In this document: positions 1 through 5,750 of the stretch, piece after piece
Layout: each line of letters starts with the position of its first letter
Position numbering within the stretch: the stretch's first letter is position 1
Assembly: GCA_030150425.1 (NCBI GenBank)
Contig: JASLFY010000348.1
Span: 1-7,610 of the forward strand
Direction: 5' to 3'
DNA: 7,610 nt
DNA from: Yimella sp.
Lineage (GTDB): Bacteria; Actinomycetota; Actinomycetes; Actinomycetales; Dermatophilaceae
Translations under genes and position numbers: made by a program
The notes under the pieces: generated by a model
The model's input: the letters and a program-made list of their open reading frames with translations, nothing else
Told to the model about the DNA's origin: nothing
The model's database searches: none

Positions 1-310
1 CGCCGTCCGTGAGCGACGCCATGGCCCGCAGTGCCCCGCACCCCGGGCAGTAGTAGCCGGTCAGGGCCAGGAACGGGCAGGTCGGGTAGTGACCCGGCGA
101 GCGCGGGTCGACGGTGTGCAGCACCAGCCCCGCCGCGACGACCCCGGCGCCGAGCAGCAACGGGCCGGCCATCCGTCGCGGACGGCCGTGGCGCGGGCGC
201 CAGTCCGGGCCGATGGTGCTGTGCGTGACGAACAGGCCCTTGCGCGGCGGCGTCAAGCCGGCCGGAGAGACCGACAGACGGGTCAGCGGATCGATCGTCG
301 ACTCCACCAT
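1..310 (-). CDS. DUF2752-family small membrane protein (C-terminus off window)
   Basis: Reading leftward from an ATG at 310, an open frame of 103 codons runs off the window edge. The start is supported by a strong ribosome binding site (GGGAGGAAGG on the minus strand, about 6 bases upstream). The protein starts MVESTIDPLTRLSV, has a basic stretch around residues 38-47 (RPRHGRPRR), then a hydrophobic helix at about 49-66, then the DUF2752 hallmark: C78, followed by GYYCPGCGALRAM at about 85-97 (C88, C91). DUF2752 proteins are short inner-membrane proteins of unknown function, and the missing part should hold one or two more helices. The C-x9-C-x2-C spacing is identical in the divergent neighbour at 398-853, so the two are probably paralogues. 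What the cysteines do is unknown; metal or redox roles are guesses. Confidence 0.82.
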   Translation of the reverse strand, partial: MVESTIDPLTRLSVSPAGLTPPRKGLFVTHSTIGPDWRPRHGRPRRMAGPLLLGAGVVAAGLVLHTVDPRSPGHYPTCPFLALTGYYCPGCGALRAMASLTDG

Positions 311-365
311 CGTTGCCTTCCTCCCGTCTCGCGCCCACCATTTCGGCGAGCGACCCTGGCGCGCG

Positions 366-375
366 TGTGCGCACA
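366..375. promoter_or_regulatory. Perfect 10-bp palindrome in the divergent DUF2752 intergenic region
   Basis: TGTGCGCACA is its own reverse complement. It lies in the 87-bp gap (311-397) between the two divergent DUF2752 genes, with its right end 10 bases upstream of the TACTCT -10 element of the plus-strand gene. It therefore overlaps where that gene's -35 would be (about 363-368). A repressor site controlling one or both genes is possible, but 10-bp GC-rich palindromes also arise by chance. I see no second copy in the window. Confidence 0.25.
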
Positions 376-385
376 TGGTCGCACC

Positions 386-391
386 TACTCT
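386..391 (+). promoter_or_regulatory. -10 element TACTCT, leaderless-type promoter
   Basis: TACTCT fits the actinobacterial TAnnnT -10 consensus. Exactly six bases separate it from the GTG at 398, so transcription would start at or within a base of the start codon. There is no Shine-Dalgarno sequence before this GTG, as expected for a leaderless mRNA. No clear -35 is visible. The same geometry occurs in front of cysS (3869-3874). Confidence 0.5.
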
Positions 392-397
392 GGAACG

Positions 398-853
398 GTG
401 ACCACCGCCCCGGACTCCCGTGCATCGGCCGAGCCGCGCGACCAGCGCCCGATGCTGCGTCGCATCGGGCCGAGTGTTCTGGCTGCCGGTGCCGCGACAG
501 CGGCCACCGTCGCGCTCCACGTGCGCGACCCGCACCAGAGCGGCAGTTGGGGAAAGTGCCCGTCATTGCTGCTGTTCGGCCTCTACTGCCCCCTGTGTGG
601 TGGCCTGCGCGGCGTCAACGACCTGACCCGCCTGGACATCGGCGCCGCCTTCTCCAGCAACGCCTTCGACTTCGTGCTGCTCCCACTGCTGATTCTCTGG
701 TGGTGCCTGGTTCTGCGAGACCGTGCGCGCGGATCAACCCGGACCTGGTTCTCGTACGCACCGGACGGCCGATGGACCACGGTGCTGCTCGCACTTGCCC
801 TGGTGTTCACCGTGGTCCGCAATCTGCCGTTCGGCTCGGCTCTGGCGCCCTGA
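398..853 (+). CDS. DUF2752-family small membrane protein
   Basis: A 151-residue protein of unknown function. The frame is open further upstream (to 89), but that part lies opposite the divergent gene and is shadow. I chose GTG 398 because a TAnnnT element sits six bases before it; ATG 452 (residue 19) is the alternative. Predicted helices are at about 25-42, 73-105 (partly amphipathic, including LLPLLILWWCLVL) and 128-145. The DUF2752 core is C54, then GLYCPLCGGLRGVNDL from about 61 (C64, C67), followed by the usual LDIGAAFSSN segment. The cysteine spacing matches the divergent partner exactly. The gene ends just before a strong stem-loop terminator. DUF2752 genes often sit near other small membrane-protein genes, as here with the DUF4190-like gene. 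Family assignment is firm; function is open. Confidence 0.85.
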   Translation: MTTAPDSRASAEPRDQRPMLRRIGPSVLAAGAATAATVALHVRDPHQSGSWGKCPSLLLFGLYCPLCGGLRGVNDLTRLDIGAAFSSNAFDFVLLPLLILWWCLVLRDRARGSTRTWFSYAPDGRWTTVLLALALVFTVVRNLPFGSALAP

Positions 854-865
854 CGCGGCGAGTGA

Positions 866-903
866 ACGACGAAGGCACCCGGCGAACCGGGTGCCTTCGT
901 CGT
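866..903. terminator. Bidirectional stem-loop terminator between convergent genes
   Basis: A perfect 17-bp stem pairs 866-882 with 887-903 around a CGAA tetraloop. It lies 12 bases after the stop of the DUF2752 gene (853) and 12 bases after the stop of the convergent minus-strand gene (916), so it can serve both. There is no U-run on either side, which is common for actinobacterial intrinsic terminators. The stem length, lack of mismatches and position leave little doubt that it is a functional hairpin. Confidence 0.85.
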
Positions 904-915
904 GACCGGACCTGA

Positions 916-1353
916 TCAGCGGTTGGTGTAGTAGACGATGTTTCCGATCACACCGACGACCAGCAGCACCGCACCGACGATGATCGCCCACTGGGCCTTC
1001 TTCTCACCGGTCTGGGTTCCGTTGGAGGCCTTGATCTCCGACTTCGCCATCACACCGAGCACGATGCCGGCGATCGACAGCAGGCCGCAGCAGATACCGA
1101 GGATGCTCAGGATCAGGGCGATCTGGGCCTTCTTGTTCTCCTGCACCGGCATCTGACCGCCGTAGCCCGCCTGCGCCGGGTCGTACTGCGGGGCCGCGCC
1201 GTAGCCGGCCTGCTGGTTGTAGTCCGGCTGGCCGTACTGCCCGGCCTGCTGCCCGTAGTCGGGCTGCTTCTGCTCGTACGGCTGGTCCGAGTTGTACGGC
1301 TGGTTCGGGTCGTACGGCTGGTTCGGGTCCTGCGACGATCCGTAGTTGCTCAT
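916..1353 (-). CDS. DUF4190-like two-helix membrane protein with Q/P/Y-rich N-terminus
   Basis: A 145-residue protein. Residues 1-70 are low complexity, rich in Gln, Pro, Tyr, Asp and Gly, with six-residue repeats (DPNQPY, DPNQPY, NSDQPY) followed by looser QAGQYGQPDYNQ-type units. Two membrane helices follow, at about 77-101 (QIALILSILGICCGLLSIAG) and 120-142, joined by a charged linker with KSEIKASNG. This layout matches DUF4190 and the related CD225/dispanin-like proteins of actinobacteria, whose role is unknown; the N-terminus is predicted to be disordered and cytoplasmic. The ATG at 1353 has a clear Shine-Dalgarno (AGGAGGG at 1357-1363 on the minus strand). It is convergent with the DUF2752 gene and shares its terminator. 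It lies 118 bases downstream of rlmB, on the same strand, and probably has its own promoter. The domain family is likely; biochemical function is not assignable. Confidence 0.85.
   Translation of the reverse strand: MSNYGSSQDPNQPYDPNQPYNSDQPYEQKQPDYGQQAGQYGQPDYNQQAGYGAAPQYDPAQAGYGGQMPVQENKKAQIALILSILGICCGLLSIAGIVLGVMAKSEIKASNGTQTGEKKAQWAIIVGAVLLVVGVIGNIVYYTNR
1276..1329 (-). repeat. Three 18-bp tandem coding repeats (x-x-x-Q-P-Y)
   Basis: Three consecutive 18-bp units (1276-1293, 1294-1311, 1312-1329) begin GTACGGCTGGT on the plus strand. The last two are identical, and the first differs at three positions. Each encodes six residues ending QPY in the disordered N-terminus of the DUF4190-like protein. 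In-frame units like these can expand or contract without breaking the gene. Confidence 0.85.
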
Positions 1354-1413
1354 GTTTCCCTCCTGCGGCGATGTCGCCGTTGTCCCACCGGCATGTCCCG
1401 GCGTATCGAGGCC

Positions 1414-1419
1414 AGCTTA
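1414..1419 (-). promoter_or_regulatory. Candidate -10 (TAAGCT) for the DUF4190-like gene
   Basis: On the minus strand TAAGCT fits TAnnnT, about 60 bases upstream of the ATG at 1353, giving a leader of about 50-55 bases that contains the Shine-Dalgarno. No convincing -35 is visible. The rest of the 118-bp gap after rlmB (1354-1471) holds no other gene and no strong terminator hairpin, so read-through from rlmB is also possible. Confidence 0.3.
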
Positions 1420-1471
1420 GGAAATGCCGTCCGCCGGCCGGGTGCTCCGACGCACCGAATACCGCTGCGGG

Positions 1472-2425
1472 TCAGCGGGAAGCGCGCTTCATCGCCACCT
1501 GGTAGAGCGTCACCGACGCGGCGATCCCGGCGTTGAGGGATTCGACCGAGGAGCTCATCGGCACCGACACGATCTGGTCGCAGGTCTGGGCGACGAGGCG
1601 GGACAGACCCTTGCCCTCGGAACCGACCACGACGACCAGCGGCTCGTTCGCCAGCTCGAGCGCGGGCAGCTCCACGTCGCCGTCCATGTCGAGACCGATC
1701 ACGAAGAAGCCGGCCTTGCGGTACTCCTCCAGCGCGCGGGTCAGGTTGCCCGCCTTCGCCACCGGAATTCGGGCAGCCGCACCGGCCGAGGTCTTCCAGG
1801 CGGCCGCCGTCATCCCCGCCGAGCGACGCTCGGGAACGACGACACCGTGGCCGCCGAACGCACCGACGGAGCGGATGATCGCGCCGAGGTTGCGCGGGTC
1901 GGTGATGCCGTCCAGCGCGACGATCAGCGGAACGCCGGGGGTCTCCGGGTCGATGAGGTCGGCCGGGTGGGCGTATTCGTACGGCGGGATCTGCAGCGCG
2001 AGGCCCTGGTGGACCGCGTCGTCGGTGAGCCGGTCCAGCTCACCGCGCGGGGTCTCCAGGATCGGGATCGCCCGGTCGGCCGCCAGCTTCAGCGACTCCT
2101 TGACCCGGTCGTCGGAGTCGATCCGGCCGGCGACGTACAGGGTGGTCGCGGGGATGTGCTCGCGCAGCGCCTCGACGACCGAGTTGCGCCCCGCGATGAT
2201 CTCCGAGGAGGCCTTGCCGCGGCGGGAGTTCGCCGCCTTGCGCGGCGCCGACTTGGTCGCGCGCTGCGCCTGCTTGTGGGCCTTGTGGTACGGCCGGTCC
2301 GTCGCCTTCGGCGTCGGTCCCTTGCCCTCGAGGCCGCGACGCCGCTGGCCGCCGCTGCCGACGACCGCGCCCTTCTTCGAGCCGCTCTTGCGGACGGCAC
2401 CACGTCGCTGGGAGTTGCCGGGCAT
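1472..2425 (-). CDS. rlmB: 23S rRNA 2'-O-ribose methyltransferase, TrmH/SpoU family (RlmB-type)
   Basis: A 317-residue SAM-dependent RNA methyltransferase; RlmB methylates a guanosine ribose in the peptidyl-transferase region of 23S rRNA. Residues 1-72 are a basic, probably disordered extension (MPGNSQRRGAVRK..., GLEGKGPTPKA), which is why it is longer than the E. coli protein of about 243 residues; such extensions are normal in actinobacteria. Residues 75-150 form the SpoU substrate-binding domain (IIAGRNSVVEAL; HQGLAL). The knotted SPOUT domain shows all three motifs: NLGAIIRSV at 179-187 (N179, R185), VVVGSEGKGLSRL at 265-277 and IVSVPMSSSVESLNAGIAAS at 285-304. The start codon follows the cysS stop by three bases, and an AAGGA sits inside the end of cysS, so translation is probably coupled. 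Family is certain; the exact rRNA target is inferred from homology. Confidence 0.95.
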   Translation of the reverse strand: MPGNSQRRGAVRKSGSKKGAVVGSGGQRRRGLEGKGPTPKATDRPYHKAHKQAQRATKSAPRKAANSRRGKASSEIIAGRNSVVEALREHIPATTLYVAGRIDSDDRVKESLKLAADRAIPILETPRGELDRLTDDAVHQGLALQIPPYEYAHPADLIDPETPGVPLIVALDGITDPRNLGAIIRSVGAFGGHGVVVPERRSAGMTAAAWKTSAGAAARIPVAKAGNLTRALEEYRKAGFFVIGLDMDGDVELPALELANEPLVVVVGSEGKGLSRLVAQTCDQIVSVPMSSSVESLNAGIAASVTLYQVAMKRASR

Positions 2426-2428
2426 GTG

Positions 2429-3862
2429 TCAGTCCTTCGTTCGGGCGGCGCGCTCGGCGGTCGTCAGCAACGACCACCGGGCACCGTCGGGGGTGTCTTC
2501 GACCGCGATACCGGCGTCGGCCAGCTGGTCGCGGATGGCGTCGGCGGCGGCGAAGTCGCGACTTGCGCGCGCCTGCTTGCGCTGGTTCAGAAGCATCTCG
2601 ATCACCGCACCGAGCGAGTCCGTCGCGTCCGAGGACACGGCGCTGCTCCACTGCGGGTCGTACGGGTTCACACCGAGCACCTGCGTCATCGCGACGACCT
2701 CGAGGGCCTTGCGCTCCGCGACGTCCTCGTCGCCCTCGTCGAGGGCGGTGTTGCCCTCCCGGATGGCCTCGAAGACCACCGCGAGAGCGCCCGACACGTT
2801 GAGGTCGTCGTCCATCGCAGCCGCGAAATCGGCTGGGATCTCCACGAACTCTGTCGGCGCCTCGGGCAGCACGCGGGTCAGGAATCCCTCGATCCGGTCG
2901 ACGGCCGCGGCCGCCTCGTCGAGCGCACCCTCGTGGTACTCGATCGTGGCGCGGTAGTGGACGCCGCCGAGGTAGTAGCGCAGCACCAGCGGGCGGACCG
3001 TCTTGGTCAGCTCGGACACCGCGAGAGTGTTGCCCAGCGACTTGCTCATCTTCTCGCCGCCGAGCGTGACCCAGCCGTTGTGCATCCAGTAGTGCGCGAA
3101 GCCGAGCCCGGCCGCGCGCGACTGCGCCTGCTCGTTCTCGTGATGCGGGAAGCGCAGGTCGATGCCGCCGCCGTGGATGTCGAACTCGTCGCCGAGCCAA
3201 CGCCGCGCCATCGCGGAGCACTCGAGGTGCCAGCCCGGACGACCCCGACCGTACGGGGTCGGCCAGGACGCCGACTCCGGCTCGCCGGCCTTGTGGCCCT
3301 TCCAGAGCGCGAAGTCGCGCGGGTCGCGTTTGCCGCGCGGGTCGGCGTCGCCCGCGGCTTCCATGTCGTCGATCTGCTGGCGGGTGAGGCTGCCGTACTC
3401 GGGCCACGAGCGGACGTCGAAGTAGACGTCGCCGCTGCCGTCCTCGGCGGCGTACGCGTGGCCCTTCTCGATCAGAGTGTCCATCAGTTCGACCATGTCG
3501 GTGACGTGGCCGGTCGCTCGCGGTTCGTAGGACGGGCGCAGCACGCCGAGCAGGTCCAGCGCGTCGTTCGTCTCGCGCTCGTGGGTGTACGACCACTCCT
3601 GCCACGGCACGTCGTGGTCGGCCGACTTGTTCAGGATCTTGTCGTCGATGTCGGTGACGTTACGCACCAGCGTCACGTGGTAGCCGTGACCGATCGTCAG
3701 CCAGCGACGCAGGATGTCGAAGGCGACGGTGAACCGGACGTGGCCGATGTGCGGTGAACCCTGGGTGGTGAGTCCACAGATGTACATCCCGACATGGCCG
3801 GGGCGGACGGGTTCGAAGTCACGCAACTCACGCGTGGCGGTGTCGAAAATCTGCAGAGGCAC
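2429..3862 (-). CDS. cysS: Cysteinyl-tRNA synthetase
   Basis: A 477-residue class I aminoacyl-tRNA synthetase that charges tRNA-Cys in the cytosol. Visible signatures: MYICG with zinc ligand C29; the HIGH motif at 38-41 (SPHIGHVRF); RNVTDIDDKI at 67-76; GRPGWHLECSAM around 208-218 with ligand C215; FPHHENE at 238-244 with ligands H240 and E244; KMSKS at 271-275. A full C-terminal helical and anticodon-binding part follows, ending in the DAIRDQLADAGIAVEDT...GARW segment. That region and the length of 477 separate it from the shorter paralogue MshC (mycothiol ligase). The start is GTG at 3862, with no Shine-Dalgarno but a TAGACT -10 six bases upstream, which suggests leaderless initiation. rlmB follows three bases downstream. 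A metallo-hydrolase gene ends 45 bases upstream. Confidence 0.97.
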   Translation of the reverse strand: MPLQIFDTATRELRDFEPVRPGHVGMYICGLTTQGSPHIGHVRFTVAFDILRRWLTIGHGYHVTLVRNVTDIDDKILNKSADHDVPWQEWSYTHERETNDALDLLGVLRPSYEPRATGHVTDMVELMDTLIEKGHAYAAEDGSGDVYFDVRSWPEYGSLTRQQIDDMEAAGDADPRGKRDPRDFALWKGHKAGEPESASWPTPYGRGRPGWHLECSAMARRWLGDEFDIHGGGIDLRFPHHENEQAQSRAAGLGFAHYWMHNGWVTLGGEKMSKSLGNTLAVSELTKTVRPLVLRYYLGGVHYRATIEYHEGALDEAAAAVDRIEGFLTRVLPEAPTEFVEIPADFAAAMDDDLNVSGALAVVFEAIREGNTALDEGDEDVAERKALEVVAMTQVLGVNPYDPQWSSAVSSDATDSLGAVIEMLLNQRKQARASRDFAAADAIRDQLADAGIAVEDTPDGARWSLLTTAERAARTKD

Positions 3863-3868
3863 CCGTGA

Positions 3869-3874
3869 AGTCTA
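3869..3874 (-). promoter_or_regulatory. -10 element TAGACT, leaderless promoter for cysS-rlmB
   Basis: On the minus strand TAGACT (TAnnnT) is followed by six bases (TCACGG) and then the GTG start of cysS at 3862, so +1 falls on or next to the start codon. There is no Shine-Dalgarno in front of this GTG. The -35 region is not recognisable. This would give cysS-rlmB their own transcription in addition to any read-through from upstream. Confidence 0.55.
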
Positions 3875-3907
3875 GGCCAGCGCGAGGGGTCTCCCGTGCG
3901 CGCGGAC

Positions 3908-4564
3908 TCACGCGCCCTCGGGGCGCTCCCACTGCGGCTCGCCGTCGGCCTCGTCACCGATCGTGGTGGCGTCGCCGTGTCCGGTCAGCACCGTCGTGTC
4001 CCGCGGGAGGGTGAGCAGCTTCGTACGGATCGACTCGGTGATCTGGTCGTAGTCGCTGAAGCTGCGGCCGCCGGTGGCGCCCGGCCCGCCCTGGAACAGG
4101 GTGTCGCCGGTCAGCACCACGCCCAGGTCCGCGATCCGGAAACAGCAGGCGCCCTGGCTGTGGCCCGGCGTGTGCAACACCTCGATCGTCACCCCGGCCA
4201 CCTCGATCCGCTGACCGTCGGCCAGTGCATGGTCCGGCGCGCGGTCGTGGACGCGGTGCCACAGCTCGAGGTCCGCCGGGTGCAGGTGGGTCTCGGCGCC
4301 GGTCGCGGCGACGACGTCGGCGACCGCGTCGATGTGGTCGTCGTGGGCGTGCGTCGACAGGACCGCCCGGAGCGTACGGTCCCCGACCGCCGCGCGGATC
4401 GCGTCGGCGTCGTGGGCCGCGTCGACCACGACGCACTCGGTGTCGTCGCCGACGATCCAGACGTTGTTGTCGACGTCCCAGGTGCCGCCGTCCAGGCTGA
4501 AGGTGCCCGACGTGACGACCTTCTCGATCCGGGTGTTCCCGTGGGTGGCAACGATTTCGACCAT
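3908..4564 (-). CDS. Metallo-beta-lactamase-fold hydrolase, partner of the mycothiol dehydrogenase
   Basis: A 218-residue MBL-fold enzyme of glyoxalase-II type. The metal ligands are all present: THAHDDH at 71-77 (H72, H74, D76, H77), H135 in HTPGHSQG, D154 in LTGDTLF, and H196 in TGHGDAT. Residues 21-50 form the usual N-terminal strands (NNVWIVGDDTECVVVDA). There is no signal peptide, so it is cytosolic. It starts two bases after the dehydrogenase stop, with a GAGGG Shine-Dalgarno in the end of that gene, so the two are co-translated. The same pairing occurs in M. tuberculosis (Rv2259-Rv2260). By analogy with glutathione systems, where a thioesterase hydrolyses S-formylglutathione, this enzyme may hydrolyse S-formylmycothiol or another mycothiol thioester. 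The fold is certain; the substrate is inference. The frame is open upstream into the dehydrogenase, but ATG 4564 is the natural start. Confidence 0.92.
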   Translation of the reverse strand: MVEIVATHGNTRIEKVVTSGTFSLDGGTWDVDNNVWIVGDDTECVVVDAAHDADAIRAAVGDRTLRAVLSTHAHDDHIDAVADVVAATGAETHLHPADLELWHRVHDRAPDHALADGQRIEVAGVTIEVLHTPGHSQGACCFRIADLGVVLTGDTLFQGGPGATGGRSFSDYDQITESIRTKLLTLPRDTTVLTGHGDATTIGDEADGEPQWERPEGA

Positions 4565-4566
4565 GA

Positions 4567-5658
4567 TCAGCCCTCGATCTCGACGACACTGCGGAGCACA
4601 TCCCCGCCGTGCATCTTCTCGAACGCGGCCTCGACGTCGCCCAACCCGATCCGCTCGGTGATGAACGCGTCCAGGTCGAAACGGCCCTGCTGGTAGAGGT
4701 CGATCAGCATCGGGAAGTCGCGGGACGGGAGGCAGTCGCCGTACCAGCTCGACTTGAGCGCGCCGCCCCGACCGAAGACCTCGATCAACGGCAGCTCGAT
4801 CTTCGTGTCCGGGGTCGGCACCCCGACCAGGACGACGGTTCCGGCGAGGTCGCGGGCGAAGAACGCCTGCTCGTACGTCTCCGGGCGGCCGACCGCCTCG
4901 ACCACCACGTCGGCGCCGAAACCGCCGGTGAGTTCGCGGATCTTCTCGACCGCGTCGTCGTTCTTCGAGTTCACGGTGTGGGTGGCTCCGAACGCCTTGG
5001 CGCCCTCCAGCTTCCGGTCGTCGACGTCGACGGCGATGATCGTCGTCGCGCCCGCGACCTTCGAACCGGCGATCGCCGCGTTGCCGACGCCGCCGCAGCC
5101 GATGACCGCGACCGAGTCGCCGCGGCCGACGTTGCCGGTGTTGACGGCGGCCCCGAAGCCGGCCATCACGCCGCATCCGAGCAGACCCGCCGCGGCCGCG
5201 GACGCCTTCTCGTCGACCTTCGTGCACGGCCCGGCGGCGACCAGGGTCTTCTCGACGAACGCGCCGATGCCGAGGGCCGGGCTGAGCTCGGTGCCGTCAG
5301 TGAGCGTCATCTTCTGCTTGGCGTTGGCGGTGTTGAAGCAGTACCAGGGCTTGCCCTTGGCGCAGGCGCGGCACTGGCCGCAGACCGCGCGCCAGTTGAG
5401 CACCACGAAGTCACCCGGCTGCACCTCGGTGACGCCGTCACCGACCGCCTCGACCCGACCGGCGGCCTCGTGGCCGAGCAGGAACGGGAACTCGTCGTTG
5501 ATGCCGCCCTCGCGATAGTGCAGGTCGGTGTGGCAGACGCCGCACGCCTCGATCTTCACCACGGCCTCACCCGGGCCCGGATCGGGCACCACGATGTCGA
5601 CCAGTTCGACCGGCGCACCCTTGCTGCGCGCGATGACTCCCTTGACGGTCTGCGACAT
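4567..5658 (-). CDS. mscR: S-(hydroxymethyl)mycothiol dehydrogenase / S-nitrosomycothiol reductase
   Basis: A 363-residue zinc-dependent medium-chain alcohol dehydrogenase. The family oxidises the mycothiol-formaldehyde adduct with NAD and reduces S-nitrosomycothiol. Catalytic zinc ligands: C39 (EACGVCHTD), H63-E64 (LLGHEAAG) and C162 (LLGCGVMAG). The structural zinc loop has C93, C96, C99 and C107 (CGQCRACAKGKPWYC). The NAD-binding turn is GCGGVG at 187-192, with D211 at the end of the second strand favouring NAD over NADP. The N-terminus MSQTVKGVIARSKGAPVELV and the ALKSSWYGDCLPSRDFP segment at 300-316 match the mycobacterial enzyme as I recall it. AAGGAG lies six bases before ATG 5658. It has its own candidate promoter and is followed two bases later by the MBL hydrolase gene. 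In M. tuberculosis this pair is elsewhere in the genome, so its place between ispF and cysS is notable. Confidence 0.95.
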   Translation of the reverse strand: MSQTVKGVIARSKGAPVELVDIVVPDPGPGEAVVKIEACGVCHTDLHYREGGINDEFPFLLGHEAAGRVEAVGDGVTEVQPGDFVVLNWRAVCGQCRACAKGKPWYCFNTANAKQKMTLTDGTELSPALGIGAFVEKTLVAAGPCTKVDEKASAAAAGLLGCGVMAGFGAAVNTGNVGRGDSVAVIGCGGVGNAAIAGSKVAGATTIIAVDVDDRKLEGAKAFGATHTVNSKNDDAVEKIRELTGGFGADVVVEAVGRPETYEQAFFARDLAGTVVLVGVPTPDTKIELPLIEVFGRGGALKSSWYGDCLPSRDFPMLIDLYQQGRFDLDAFITERIGLGDVEAAFEKMHGGDVLRSVVEIEG

Positions 5659-5667
5659 GACGACTCC

Positions 5668-5706
5668 TTCGTTCGGGTTTCGTTCGGGACTGGTGGAGCT
5701 TCGTTC
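5668..5706 (-). repeat. Three GAACGAA direct repeats in the mscR leader
   Basis: GAACGAA occurs on the minus strand within 5668-5674, 5679-5685 and 5700-5706. The first two extend to an identical 10-mer, CCCGAACGAA. Their spacings of 11 and 21 bases are about one and two helical turns. The copy nearest the gene overlaps the AAGGAG Shine-Dalgarno, and the distal copy lies at the expected transcription start. This could be a regulator-binding array or a leader element, or it may be fortuitous. Confidence 0.45.
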
Positions 5707-5708
5707 CG

Positions 5709-5714
5709 ACCGTA
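5709..5714 (-). promoter_or_regulatory. Candidate -10 (TACGGT) for mscR and the MBL hydrolase gene
   Basis: On the minus strand TACGGT fits TAnnnT. Seventeen bases upstream is TTCCGC, a poor -35 that keeps only the TT of the consensus. Transcription would start near 5702, giving a leader of about 44 bases that carries the GAACGAA repeats and the Shine-Dalgarno. The large palindrome at 5751-5818 lies about 50-115 bases upstream of this start. Confidence 0.4.
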
Positions 5715-5750
5715 TGGGATCGCGGCCGCCGGCGGAACGGGACCCTGCCC

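Noticed and set aside
89..397. Upstream extension of the plus-strand DUF2752 frame
   Set aside because: It overlaps the divergent DUF2752 gene on the other strand and has no domain. The leaderless GTG at 398 explains the start better.
2433..2445. Identical 13-mer (TCCTTCGTTCGGG) here and at 5665-5677, both just upstream of start codons
   Set aside because: A repeated 13-mer has a fair chance of occurring in a window this size. One copy is coding sequence at the end of cysS, and both include a Shine-Dalgarno core, which explains part of the match.
1424..3757. Very long plus-strand open frame (777 codons) opposite rlmB and cysS
   Set aside because: It is antisense to two genes with complete, unmistakable motifs. 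Its translation is Arg/Val/Asp-rich with no recognisable domain, as expected for a GC-rich shadow frame.
2429..3862. Possibility that the CysS-like gene is MshC (mycothiol ligase)
   Set aside because: The protein is 477 residues with a full C-terminal anticodon-binding region and sits next to rlmB, as cysS does. MshC is shorter and lacks that part.
3908..5227. Minus-strand open frame of 439 codons that could suggest a long N-terminal extension of the MBL hydrolase
   Set aside because: The first 221 codons lie inside mscR in another frame and are Arg/Gly-rich nonsense. The real protein starts at ATG 4564, right after the mscR stop, with a Shine-Dalgarno.
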